From contig JAJDCQ010000061.1 of NCBI GenBank assembly GCA_029260755.1, positions 1 through 62,237 of the forward strand: a stretch of 62,237 bases of DNA, in the 5' to 3' direction. Shown here one piece after another: positions 18,219 through 26,692 of the stretch. The position numbers and the translations under genes were made by a program. The DNA comes from Planctomycetota bacterium (GTDB taxonomy: Bacteria > Planctomycetota > J058 > JAJDCQ01). The notes beneath the pieces were generated by a model. The model was not told the origin of the DNA. It did no database searches and saw only the letters and a program-made list of their open reading frames with translations. The stretch's first letter is position 1, and the number at the start of each line of letters is the position of its first letter.

Positions 18219-21200
18219 ATGACGGACGACACGCGCGCCGACGGCCCGGAGCACCGCCGCTGGGCGGAGGGGCGGACCGTCCCCCAGGATCCCGAGGACG
18301 GGCTCCGTCCGGCGAGCGACGCGCTCCTCGGCGGGGTCGCCGGCTCGGGCTCGTTCGCCCCGATCGACGACGCGCCGTCCCTCGCCGCCCTGACGCGCCC
18401 TCCCGGAATCCCGGACCAGATCGGTCCCTACCGCGTCCTCGATGAGATCGGGCGCGGCGGGATGGGCATCGTCTACCGCGGCACCCACGAGGGACTCCGC
18501 CGCTCGGTCGCCCTCAAGGTGCTCATCGCGGGCGAGGACGCGTCGCCGACGGCGATCGAGCGGTTCCGGCGCGAGGCCGAGGCGGTCGCCCGGATCGGAC
18601 ACCATCCGCACATCGTCCCCATCTACGACTTCGGCCAGCAGGGCAACCTCCACTACGTCGCGATGCAGCTCATCGACGGGCGCTCGCTCGACCGCCTCGT
18701 CGAGGACGGGGAGGTCGCCCCGCGGCGCGCCGCGGTCCTCGCGCGGAAGGTCGCCCTCGGCCTGGCGTTCGCCCACGAGCACGGGATCTTTCATCGCGAC
18801 ATCAAACCGGCGAACGTGCTCGTCGGCGCCGACGGCGAGCCGAAGATCACCGACTTCGGCCTCGCGAAGGACATCGAGAGCGGCGGCGGGCTGACCCGGA
18901 GCGGGGTCCTCATGGGCAGCCCGCCCTACATGCCGCCCGAGCAGGCGCTCGGGGAGTTCGACCGGGTCGACGCCCGGAGCGACGTCTACGCCCTCGGCGC
19001 GACGCTCTACCACCTCCTCGTCGGCGAGCCGCCCTTCGATGGCGACGCGATGGTCGCCGTGATCCGGCAGGTGCTCTCCGACCCGCCGCGACCGCCGCGG
19101 CGGCGGAACCCGGCCGTCGAGCGCGACCTCGAGAGCATCTGCATGAAGTGCCTCGAGAAGGAGCCGGCCCGGCGCTATCCGACGGCGGCCGCGGCCGCCG
19201 CCGACCTCGAGCGCTACCTCGCCGGCCGCCCGGTCGAGGCGAAGCCGGTCACCGGCCTGCGGCGCGCGGCGATGTGGGTGCGACGCAACCGCGCGCTGGC
19301 GACGACGAGCGTCCTCGCGGTCGTCGGCGCGGTCGCGCTGCTCGGCGTCGCCCTCTGGAGTCTGTGGCTCGCCGACCGGGTCCGGGTCGCCCGCGTCGAC
19401 GCCCTCGAGGTGCGCGCGCGCGACGCGGCGATCGCCGAGGAGGCGCGCTTCGCCGCCCTCCTGGCCGGCGCGGACGTCGAGCTCGCGGCGTCGGTCCTCG
19501 TCGAGGCGCGCCGCGACGGGGTGCTCGAGCGGCTCGCGGCCGCGATCGAGACGTCCGACGCCGCCGGGGAGGAGGCCGTCGCCCGCGGCCTGGCGGCCTA
19601 CGATCCGGGGCGGGTCCTCAGCCACGCCCACTACCTCCGCGGCGAGTGGACGCTCGCCTATCGCCACGACCCGGCGGGCCCGTGGGCGGCGCGCGCCCAG
19701 ATCGAGCTGGCGGCCCGCCTCCACGACCGGCGGCGCTACGGCGACGCGGAGCGCCACCTGCGGTCGGTGATCACGCGACGCCACGCGCTGGGGCTCGACC
19801 GCGCCGACGCGCGACGGGCCCTCGAGGTGCTCTCCGAGGTGCTGACCGAGTCGGGCCGGCTCGACGAGGCGGGCGGCGCCCTCGCCGAGGCGAAGGGGCT
19901 CGGCGGCGCCTCGGACGCGAACGACCTTCGCGATCTGCTCGCGGCGATCGGCGCGACCCGCCAGGTGGTCGAGCTCCCGCCGCGTCTCCGGGGCGGGCGC
20001 GTCCGCCGCGCGATCGTTCTCGAGCTCGACCCGCCCGTCGTCGTCGTCCCGTGGTGCACCGGGCGCGCAGCGTGGCAGGTGACCGACGGGCGCCTCGAGT
20101 CGATCCGAAGCCCCCTCGCCGAGCTCCCGTCGGGCGACGACATCCACGACGCGGCCGCGGCCGACTTCGACGGCGACGGCGCGCCCGAGATCCTCGCGTT
20201 CGTCCACCGCCGCGGGACGGGGAGCGGCTTCGTCGTCTTCGAGCGCGACGTCGACGACGGCCGGTTCCGGATCGCGCAGGCCGAGCTCGGAAACCAGGCG
20301 CCGCCGAAGGCTATGGGCGTCGGCGACCTGAACGGCGACGGTCGCCCCGAGGCGCTCCTCTCGTTCGAGTGGCGGTCGCCCGCCCAGTGGATCGTCGGCT
20401 GGGCAGGCGACGGGCTCGCCCGTTCGACTCCGTTCGTTCCGCCGGGCTCTCGCCCCTGGCTCGACGCGCCGACGATCGGCGACGTCGACGGGGATGGGCG
20501 ACCCGAGCTGGTGATCGGCCGCGACATCACGACGAACGGGCGGCTCGAGGTCTACCGGATCGCTCCGGGCGCGGACGGAACCCGGATCGATCTGGCCGCG
20601 TCCCGCGTCATCGGTCGGGCGAACGGGATCCGGCTCCTCGGCGCCGGACGGATCGCGGTCGCCTGCGACGTCGAGCCGACCTTCCTCGACCCGCGCCAGA
20701 CCGACCTACCGAAGGACACCGAGGACGGGATCGTCGTCCTCCGGCTCGACGCCGACGGCCTTCACGAGGAGAGCCGTCAGCCGACATCCTTCGGCGATGC
20801 CGGCGACTCGCGCATCGGCGGCCTCGACGTCGGCCGGCTCGCGGGGCGGCCGGCGCTCCTTGCGGTGAGCGATCGGTCGCGACGCGACCCCGATCAGGAG
20901 GCGGCCGAGGGGCGGCGGCTCTGCTTCGTCGTCGGCGATCCGACCGGCGCGCCGACGCGGGTCGGCTGGCGCGACCGGATCGACGCGGCCCGCCTGCTCG
21001 ACCTCGACGGCGACGGCGCGAGCGAGCTCCTCCTCGTCGGCCCCGAGCGCCTGACGGTGCGCGCGGCCCGGACGGAGCCTTGGCCGGCGATCGCGACGGC
21101 CGGCGAGGAGACGGCCGCGAGCGAGGAGGAGACCCTCTTCGCGGCGGTCGCCGACCTGATCGGCTTCGAGGACTTCGCGGCCGCCCGGGCGCTCCTCGAC

Positions 21201-23159
21201 GACATCGGACGGCGATTCCCCGGCGCGGCCGGCGCGCGACGGTCGCGGTGGCTCTCGATCGAGTGTCACCTCCGCGAGGCCGACGACGAGCTCGAGTGGG
21301 TCCGCGCCGAGCTGGTCGCCCGGCGTCCGGTCGAGGCGGAGCGGAGGCACGGCCGGGCGATGGAGCGCTTCGAGATCGCGGCCGAGGCGGCGCGGCGCGA
21401 GGCGAAGGCCGCGGCCGCCGCCGGCGAGGCGTCGCTCGCCCGACGTCTCCACGAGCTCGAGGCCGCCGCGCGGCGCGAGCTCCTCGACTGGCCGGGTCTC
21501 TACGGCGCGACGCGCAAGGCCCGCGCGGCGGCGCCGTCGGTCTCCGACGGGCGCATTCGCCCTCTCAAGCTGCTCGCGCGGCTCGGCGAGGGCGCGCCCC
21601 GACTCGAGGGCGACCTCGCCGACCCCGCCCACCCGTTCGTGGCCGACCTGCCGGTCCGGACGCGGCGCGACGCCGACGCGCTCGTCGTCACGATCGACGG
21701 CCGCTCGGTCCGACACGTCGCGGGCGTTCCGGTCACCTACGTCGAGGGGCCGTTCGAGATCGAGGCGGACGTGGGCGTCGCGTTCAGCGGCTGGCTCATC
21801 AACGTCGACGTCGGCCTGGTGCCGGTCGACGACGTCGCCCGCCCGCCCCGGGAGGGCGAGCCGGGCAACACGCACCTCACGGGGCCGGTCCACCCCGGGG
21901 CGGTCGGGATCCGGCTCCACAGCATCGAGCCGTGGAGCGAGCGCGGGGCGCTCTTCACCCTCCACGGTCGTCCGGGGGAGGGCTGGGGACGGATCGACGC
22001 CCGCCGCTTCCGGGGGCGGTGGCGGATGCGCCTCACCTACGCGCCGGCCGCCGGAATCTCCGCGCTCGAGCTCCGGAGCCTGATCGACCCGGACCTCGTC
22101 TACCGCACCCGAGGCGTCGCCCCCGCGCTCGCGCCCGGCCGCTACGTCCTCGGCATCACGGGGCGCCACCGGGACGAGTCCGCCGGCCTCGCGCACGCGA
22201 AGCACCCCGGGCGGACGGAGCTGCGGATCGCGAACGTCGTCTTCCGGTCGCCGACGGCCTGGGTCACCGACGCGCCGGCGACGACCGCTCGCGAGCTGGC
22301 CCGCCTCGCCGGCGGCCACCTCGTCCGCGGCCGCGTCGACGCCGCCGCCGCCCTCTACCGACGGGCGCTCGCGATCGACGCCGCCGAGCACGTCGCCCGG
22401 GTTCACCTCCCCCTCTGCGGCGGCACGGCCGACGAGCTGGCCGCGGGCTTCGCGAGCGATCCCTACGGGTTCGTGATGACGCTCGACGACGCGTATCGCG
22501 GCGCGCCGGCGGCGGCGATCCGGTCGGTGGGCGTCCTCCTCCGCGAGATCGCGGCGTCGCGACCGCGCCTCCGACCGGCGTGCCTCCTCCTCCTGGGCGA
22601 GTTCGAGGCCGCCGCCCCGGGCCTCGCCCGCGCGAGCGACCCGGCGTCGCGCTATCTCCGGCGCCGCTACCTGATCGCCGCCGCCGGCGAGTCCGACGCG
22701 GCGTTCTTCGCGCGCCAGGGCCTCCGCGGCCCCGGTCAGCAGCTGCCGCAGGTGTTCTGGGACGCGACTCCGGTCGAGCTGCCCGACCTGAGCGCCCTCC
22801 TCGCCCGCCCGCCCGATGCGCGGGAACGCCTCCGCGCCTGGGTCGCCTTCTCGCGCCGACTGATCGCGCGCCCCGACGACCGCGCCGCCCTCGCCGGTCG
22901 CGCGCAGCTCGCCCTCGCGATGGGGCGTCTCGGCCGGAGCCACGAGGACCTCCGTCGTCGGGCCGAGCTCGCGCCGGCGGACGGCGCCGGGTGGATCGAC
23001 CTGGCGAACCTCCTCCTGTCGGCTTACGACGCGATCGACGAGGCGATCGAGTGCCTCGAGCGGATCGAGCGCCCCGCGCGCGCCGCGCTCGCGAACCCCG
23101 CCTTCGATCCGCTCCGCGAGGACGCGCGCTTCCGCGCGATCGAGGCGCGCGCTCGCTGA
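18219..23159 (+). CDS. Ser/Thr protein kinase with FG-GAP and TPR-like regions
   Basis: A 1646-residue membrane kinase. Residues about 68-340 are a Hanks-type kinase: glycine loop IGRGGMGIVYRG near 75, VALKVL lysine near 99, HRDIKPANV near 192, DFGLA near 212, and SPPYMPPEQ. A juxtamembrane Arg-rich stretch precedes one transmembrane helix (about 361-388), placing the rest outside. That part contains helical repeats and four FG-GAP/VCBS-type calcium motifs (DFDGDGAPE near 648, DLNGDGRPE near 705, DVDGDGRPE near 757, DLDGDGASE near 929). TPR-like helices follow near the C-terminus. The design is an external sensor with an internal kinase; neither ligand nor target can be inferred. Confidence 0.92.
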   Translation: MTDDTRADGPEHRRWAEGRTVPQDPEDGLRPASDALLGGVAGSGSFAPIDDAPSLAALTRPPGIPDQIGPYRVLDEIGRGGMGIVYRGTHEGLRRSVALKVLIAGEDASPTAIERFRREAEAVARIGHHPHIVPIYDFGQQGNLHYVAMQLIDGRSLDRLVEDGEVAPRRAAVLARKVALGLAFAHEHGIFHRDIKPANVLVGADGEPKITDFGLAKDIESGGGLTRSGVLMGSPPYMPPEQALGEFDRVDARSDVYALGATLYHLLVGEPPFDGDAMVAVIRQVLSDPPRPPRRRNPAVERDLESICMKCLEKEPARRYPTAAAAAADLERYLAGRPVEAKPVTGLRRAAMWVRRNRALATTSVLAVVGAVALLGVALWSLWLADRVRVARVDALEVRARDAAIAEEARFAALLAGADVELAASVLVEARRDGVLERLAAAIETSDAAGEEAVARGLAAYDPGRVLSHAHYLRGEWTLAYRHDPAGPWAARAQIELAARLHDRRRYGDAERHLRSVITRRHALGLDRADARRALEVLSEVLTESGRLDEAGGALAEAKGLGGASDANDLRDLLAAIGATRQVVELPPRLRGGRVRRAIVLELDPPVVVVPWCTGRAAWQVTDGRLESIRSPLAELPSGDDIHDAAAADFDGDGAPEILAFVHRRGTGSGFVVFERDVDDGRFRIAQAELGNQAPPKAMGVGDLNGDGRPEALLSFEWRSPAQWIVGWAGDGLARSTPFVPPGSRPWLDAPTIGDVDGDGRPELVIGRDITTNGRLEVYRIAPGADGTRIDLAASRVIGRANGIRLLGAGRIAVACDVEPTFLDPRQTDLPKDTEDGIVVLRLDADGLHEESRQPTSFGDAGDSRIGGLDVGRLAGRPALLAVSDRSRRDPDQEAAEGRRLCFVVGDPTGAPTRVGWRDRIDAARLLDLDGDGASELLLVGPERLTVRAARTEPWPAIATAGEETAASEEETLFAAVADLIGFEDFAAARALLDDIGRRFPGAAGARRSRWLSIECHLREADDELEWVRAELVARRPVEAERRHGRAMERFEIAAEAARREAKAAAAAGEASLARRLHELEAAARRELLDWPGLYGATRKARAAAPSVSDGRIRPLKLLARLGEGAPRLEGDLADPAHPFVADLPVRTRRDADALVVTIDGRSVRHVAGVPVTYVEGPFEIEADVGVAFSGWLINVDVGLVPVDDVARPPREGEPGNTHLTGPVHPGAVGIRLHSIEPWSERGALFTLHGRPGEGWGRIDARRFRGRWRMRLTYAPAAGISALELRSLIDPDLVYRTRGVAPALAPGRYVLGITGRHRDESAGLAHAKHPGRTELRIANVVFRSPTAWVTDAPATTARELARLAGGHLVRGRVDAAAALYRRALAIDAAEHVARVHLPLCGGTADELAAGFASDPYGFVMTLDDAYRGAPAAAIRSVGVLLREIAASRPRLRPACLLLLGEFEAAAPGLARASDPASRYLRRRYLIAAAGESDAAFFARQGLRGPGQQLPQVFWDATPVELPDLSALLARPPDARERLRAWVAFSRRLIARPDDRAALAGRAQLALAMGRLGRSHEDLRRRAELAPADGAGWIDLANLLLSAYDAIDEAIECLERIERPARAALANPAFDPLREDARFRAIEARAR

Positions 23160-23201
23160 GCGGATCATCGCGCCGTGGGCGGGCGGACGCGGCGAATCGT
23201 C

Positions 23202-23231
23202 TTGCCTCGGTCCGCCGAGATGAGGTATACG
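23202..23231 (+). promoter_or_regulatory. Candidate promoter of the pyr genes
   Basis: TTGCCT (23202-23207) and TATACG (23226-23231) are separated by 18 nt, between the kinase stop and the pyrC start. Each hexamer matches the consensus at 4 of 6 positions. No PyrR-binding RNA loop or attenuator was recognised between this site and the TTG start at 23314. Confidence 0.35.
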
Positions 23232-23313
23232 GTGACCCCCGACGCGGACGCGCTCGGCGTCCCCGTCGTCGCGCGAGCCTCGCCCCGGACCGTCGTCGAG
23301 GAGCCTTCGATCC

Positions 23314-24603
23314 TTGGACCTCCATCTGCGCCGCGGCCGCGTCATCGACCCCGCGAACGAGCTCGATGAGCCGGCCGACGTGGTCATTCGTGACGGCCGG
23401 ATCGACCGGGTCGGCCGTGACCTGGCGACCCCGTCCGGCGCCGTCGTCGTCGACTGCGACGGGATGGTCGTCGCGCCCGGCCTCGTCGACATCCACGTCC
23501 ACTTCCGCGACCCGGGCTTCGAGTACAAGGAGGACATCCCGAGCGGCCTGGCGGCCGCCGCGGCGGGCGGCTTCACGACCGTCTGCGGGATGCCGAACAC
23601 GAAGCCGGTCAACGACCAGCGCACCGTCACCGACCGGATGCTCGCCCGGGCGCGCGAGGCGGGCCTCGCCCGCTACCTGCCGATCGGCGCCGTCACGAAG
23701 AAGCTCGAGGGCAAGGAGCTCGCCGAGATCGGCGAGCTCCACGAGGCCGGCTGCGTCGCGATCAGCGACGACGGGATGCCGGTCTGGGACGCGAGCGTCC
23801 TCCGGCGCGCTCTCGAGTACGCCCGCGGGTTCGACCTGCCCCTGATCCAGCACGCCGAGGACCCGACCCTCAGCCAGGGGACGTGCATGCACGAGGGCCC
23901 GGCGGCGACCCGGGCGGGGCTGCCCGGCCAGCCGCACGCGTGCGAGGACGGGATGATCGCGCGCGACCTCGAGATCGTCGCGCTGACCGGCGGGCGCTAT
24001 CACGTCGCGCATCTGTCGACGGCCGGCGCGGTGCGACTCGTCCGCGATGCGAAGGCGCGCGGGCTGCCCGTCACGGCCGAGGTGACGCCGCACCACCTCC
24101 ACCTGACCGACGCGGCCTGCTGTGGCTACGACACGAGCACGCGGGTGAACCCGCCGCTCCGTGAGCAGAGCGACGTCGACGCGGTCCGGGCGGCCCTCGC
24201 CGACGGGACGATCGACGCGATCGCGACCGACCACGCGCCGCACAGCTCGATCGAGAAGGACGTCGAGTTCGCCTACGCCTCGCCCGGGCTGATCGGCCTC
24301 GAGACCTCGGTCGGGCTGATCCTGAAGCTCGTCGAGGAGGGCGTCCTCGATCTGCCGACGGCGATCGCGCGGATGACGCTCGGTCCGGCGCGGTGCCTCT
24401 CCCTCGACGTCGGGACGCTCTCGGTCGGCGCGCCAGCCGACGTGACCGTGGTCGACCCGACCGACGCGTGGAAGGTCGACGCGAACGCGTTTCGCTCGAA
24501 GTCGCGCAACTGCCCCTTCCAGGGCTGGGAGCTGCCCGGGCGCGCGGTCCTGACCGTCTTCGAGGGTCGCGTCGTCCACGACCTGCGCAAGCTCACCACA
24601 TGA
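23314..24603 (+). CDS. pyrC: Dihydroorotase
   Basis: Dihydroorotase cyclises carbamoyl-aspartate to dihydroorotate in pyrimidine synthesis. The 429-residue length and motifs fit the long (class I, multifunctional-type) branch: DIHVHFRDPG with metal His at 61 and 63, GMPNTKP, IQHAED, YHVAHLST and ATDHAPHS with the catalytic Asp near 306. It starts at TTG 23314, 13 nt after GAGGAG; the next in-frame start would remove the first beta-strand. It is followed by pyrR (26-nt gap) and pyrB, so one operon is likely. Confidence 0.95.
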   Translation: MDLHLRRGRVIDPANELDEPADVVIRDGRIDRVGRDLATPSGAVVVDCDGMVVAPGLVDIHVHFRDPGFEYKEDIPSGLAAAAAGGFTTVCGMPNTKPVNDQRTVTDRMLARAREAGLARYLPIGAVTKKLEGKELAEIGELHEAGCVAISDDGMPVWDASVLRRALEYARGFDLPLIQHAEDPTLSQGTCMHEGPAATRAGLPGQPHACEDGMIARDLEIVALTGGRYHVAHLSTAGAVRLVRDAKARGLPVTAEVTPHHLHLTDAACCGYDTSTRVNPPLREQSDVDAVRAALADGTIDAIATDHAPHSSIEKDVEFAYASPGLIGLETSVGLILKLVEEGVLDLPTAIARMTLGPARCLSLDVGTLSVGAPADVTVVDPTDAWKVDANAFRSKSRNCPFQGWELPGRAVLTVFEGRVVHDLRKLTT

Positions 24604-24628
24604 GGAAGCTCACGAAGCGGGCGATCGC

Positions 24629-25258
24629 ATGAGCAGCAACGGCGGCGAGGCGAAGGCCGAACGCGAGGTGCTCGACGCCGCGGGCATCGACGCGGCGCTG
24701 GAGCGCCTCGCCGACGAGATCGTCGCGTCGATCGCCGACGCGGCCGGCGACCGCGGGATGCCGCATCCGGTGAGCCAGCCCGGCGCGGGGACCGCGCCCG
24801 AGCGCGAGCCGCCGATGCTGATCGGCGTGCTGACCGGCGGCGCCGTCCTCGCGGCACGTCTCCGGTCGCTCCTGAGCGAGCGCCTCAAGGTCGAGGTGCC
24901 GCTCGGCGAGATCGACATAGCCCTCTACCGCGACGACGCGTTCGGCGGGCTCGCCAAGCCGGTCGTCCGGCCGGCCAAGCTCCCCGTCTCGGTCGAGGGG
25001 CGGAGCATCATCCTCGTCGATGACGTGCTCTTCACCGGGCGGACGATCCGGGCGGCGCTCGACGAGCTGATCGACTTCGGCCGACCGCGCCGGGTGCGGC
25101 TCGTCGTCCTCGTCGATCGGGGGATGCGCGAGCTGCCGATCCGGGCGGACCACGCCGGGATGGACATCGAGGCCAGGCCGGACGAGCAGGTGCGCGTCCG
25201 GCTGCGCGAGACGGGCGGCGATGACCGCGTCGTCGTGATCAGGAGATCTGGGGCATGA
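24629..25258 (+). CDS. pyrR: PyrR-like phosphoribosyltransferase (divergent copy)
   Basis: A 209-residue type I PRTase of the PyrR family, the regulator of pyr mRNA that often also has uracil phosphoribosyltransferase activity. The PRPP loop [17 protein letters not shown] (about 129-146) and the following [14 protein letters not shown] are clear. It is longer than usual (~180 aa) because of an insertion near residues 45-62, and the family's GIRTRG-like motif reads GVLTGG here. It sits between pyrC and pyrB (ATGA overlap with pyrB). A second, more canonical PyrR is encoded at 46485-47039, so this copy may have a specialised role. Confidence 0.88.
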   Translation: MSSNGGEAKAEREVLDAAGIDAALERLADEIVASIADAAGDRGMPHPVSQPGAGTAPEREPPMLIGVLTGGAVLAARLRSLLSERLKVEVPLGEIDIALYRDDAFGGLAKPVVRPAKLPVSVEGRSIILVDDVLFTGRTIRAALDELIDFGRPRRVRLVVLVDRGMRELPIRADHAGMDIEARPDEQVRVRLRETGGDDRVVVIRRSGA

Positions 25259-26211
25259 GCGTGGCTGGCGAAACGCGGGCGTTCGGCCTGCGTCACCTCC
25301 TCGGGATGGAGGGCGTCGCGCGCGAGGACATCGTGACGATCCTCGACCTCGCGGACGCGATGGCGCAGATCTCCGAGCGCCCGATCAAGAAGGTGCCGAC
25401 CCTGCGGGGCAAGACGGTGATCACCCTGTTCGCCGAGCCCTCCACCCGCACGCGCGCCTCGTTCGAGCTCGCCGGCAAGCGGCTCTCGGCCGAGGTGATC
25501 AACCTGAGCGCGTCGACCTCCTCGTTCCAGAAGGGGGAGAGCCTCCTCGACACCGCCCGGAACCTCGAGGCGATGCGGCCCGACATCCTCATCCTCCGTC
25601 ACTCCGCCGCCGGCGCGCCCCACTTCCTGGCCGACCGCCTCGGCTGCGCGATCCTGAACGCCGGAGACGGCTGGCACGCCCACCCGAGTCAGGCGCTGCT
25701 CGACTGCGCGACGATCCGCAAGCACAAGGGCAGCCTCGACGGGCTGGAGGTGGCGATCTGCGGCGACATCCGCCACAGCCGGGTCGCTCGCTGCAACGTG
25801 ATCGCGCTCCAGACGCTCGGCGCGAAGGTCCGCTGCGCCGGGCCGCGCACGATGATGCCGGTCGGGATGGAGGAGCAGTACGGGGTCACCGTCCACGACC
25901 GGATCGAGGCGGCCGTCGAGGGCGCCGACGTCGTCATGATGCTGCGGCTCCAGCTCGAGCGGCAGCGCGGAGCGCTCTTCCCGAACGCCCGCGAGTACGC
26001 CCGCTTCTACGGCCTCAACCCGGCCCGCGCGGCCCTCGCGAAGCCCGACGCGATCATCATGCACCCCGGCCCGATGAACCGCGGCCTCGAGATCGACCCC
26101 GCCGTCGCCGACGGCGAGCGCTCGGTGATCCTCGAGCAGGTGACCTACGGCGTCGCGGTGCGGATGGCGCTGCTCTGCCTGTTCGCGGGGGTCCGCCCCG
26201 AGGTCGGGTGA
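25255..26211 (+). CDS. pyrB: Aspartate carbamoyltransferase catalytic subunit
   Basis: ATCase condenses carbamoyl phosphate with aspartate, the first committed step of pyrimidine synthesis. The 318-residue protein has the carbamoyl-phosphate motif [11 protein letters not shown] near residue 62, [20 protein letters not shown] and the aspartate-loop region with [11 protein letters not shown]. No PyrI regulatory subunit is adjacent, consistent with the PyrR-associated class. The ATG overlaps the pyrR stop by 4 nt. An intergenic repeat element begins 2 nt after the stop. Confidence 0.96.
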   Translation: MSVAGETRAFGLRHLLGMEGVAREDIVTILDLADAMAQISERPIKKVPTLRGKTVITLFAEPSTRTRASFELAGKRLSAEVINLSASTSSFQKGESLLDTARNLEAMRPDILILRHSAAGAPHFLADRLGCAILNAGDGWHAHPSQALLDCATIRKHKGSLDGLEVAICGDIRHSRVARCNVIALQTLGAKVRCAGPRTMMPVGMEEQYGVTVHDRIEAAVEGADVVMMLRLQLERQRGALFPNAREYARFYGLNPARAALAKPDAIIMHPGPMNRGLEIDPAVADGERSVILEQVTYGVAVRMALLCLFAGVRPEVG

Positions 26212-26212
26212 T

Positions 26213-26406
26213 GGGGTTTTTGATGGCAGCGATGATGGGGGCGAAGCGGCGCGAGGCACGCCGTTTCGGGCTCTCTTTGGACCGCCGACCCTTCGTCGGC
26301 GCGCCTCGCGCCGCTTAGCCCCACGCTCGCTTCGCTCGCTTTTCTCGCTCGCTTCCTCCGAGGGCGAGCCCCTCGTTCCTCGGGTCTCGCCCTCTCCGGG
26401 ACTCGC
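26213..26406 (-). repeat. ~193-bp intergenic repeat, copy A
   Basis: The reverse complement of this segment matches 36828-37020 over its full length. It begins GCGAGTCCCGGAGA, passes through CCCGAGGAACGAGGG and AGCGAGCG-type repeats and CGAGGCGCGCCGAC, and ends CCCCCATCATCGCTGCCATCA. Identity is high in blocks with small indels between. Both copies start within 2 nt of a stop codon. It is probably a non-autonomous mobile repeat or a conserved structured RNA. Confidence 0.75.
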
Positions 26407-26530
26407 TCGCTGGCCTTTCGGAGGCCGTTTCGCCGGGGGGAGGCGTCACGGCGGGGGGCGGTGGTCGCGGACCCGGCGAAACGACCTCGGGTGCCGGCTC
26501 GGTCGGCGCGCCGCTCCATCGAGCTAGGGG

Positions 26531-26599
26531 CGAAGGGGTCAGGTCTCAGATGTTCGTATTGACGCGGCTAATGCGAACATCTGAGACCTGACCCCTTCG
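26531..26599. repeat. Perfect 26-bp inverted repeat with 17-nt spacer
   Basis: Arms at 26531-26556 and 26574-26599 are exact complements (CGAAGGGGTCAGGTCTCAGA continuing TGTTCG). The spacer is 17 nt. It would form a very stable hairpin in either strand. The GGGGTCAGGTC core recurs at 95-108 (reverse) and 31911-31925. There is no T-tract on either side, so a terminator is less likely than a REPIN-like element. Confidence 0.8.
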
Positions 26600-26692
26600 A
26601 TGCGAAGCGACGTCCCCTCTACTGGCGACTCTCGCCTTCCCTGATCGTTCCTGAAGTCGGCGCTTTGACCCGGCGGCCCCGGTCCGCCGACA

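Larger units (their letters stand above)
26212..26692. other. Repeat-rich intergenic region
   Basis: 481 nt between pyrB and the kinase/WD40 gene. It contains copy A of the ~193-bp repeat (26213-26406), a GC-rich stretch with no recognised feature (26407-26530) and a perfect 26-bp palindrome (26531-26599). The last 90 nt before the kinase ATG show no clear promoter. Confidence 0.7.
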
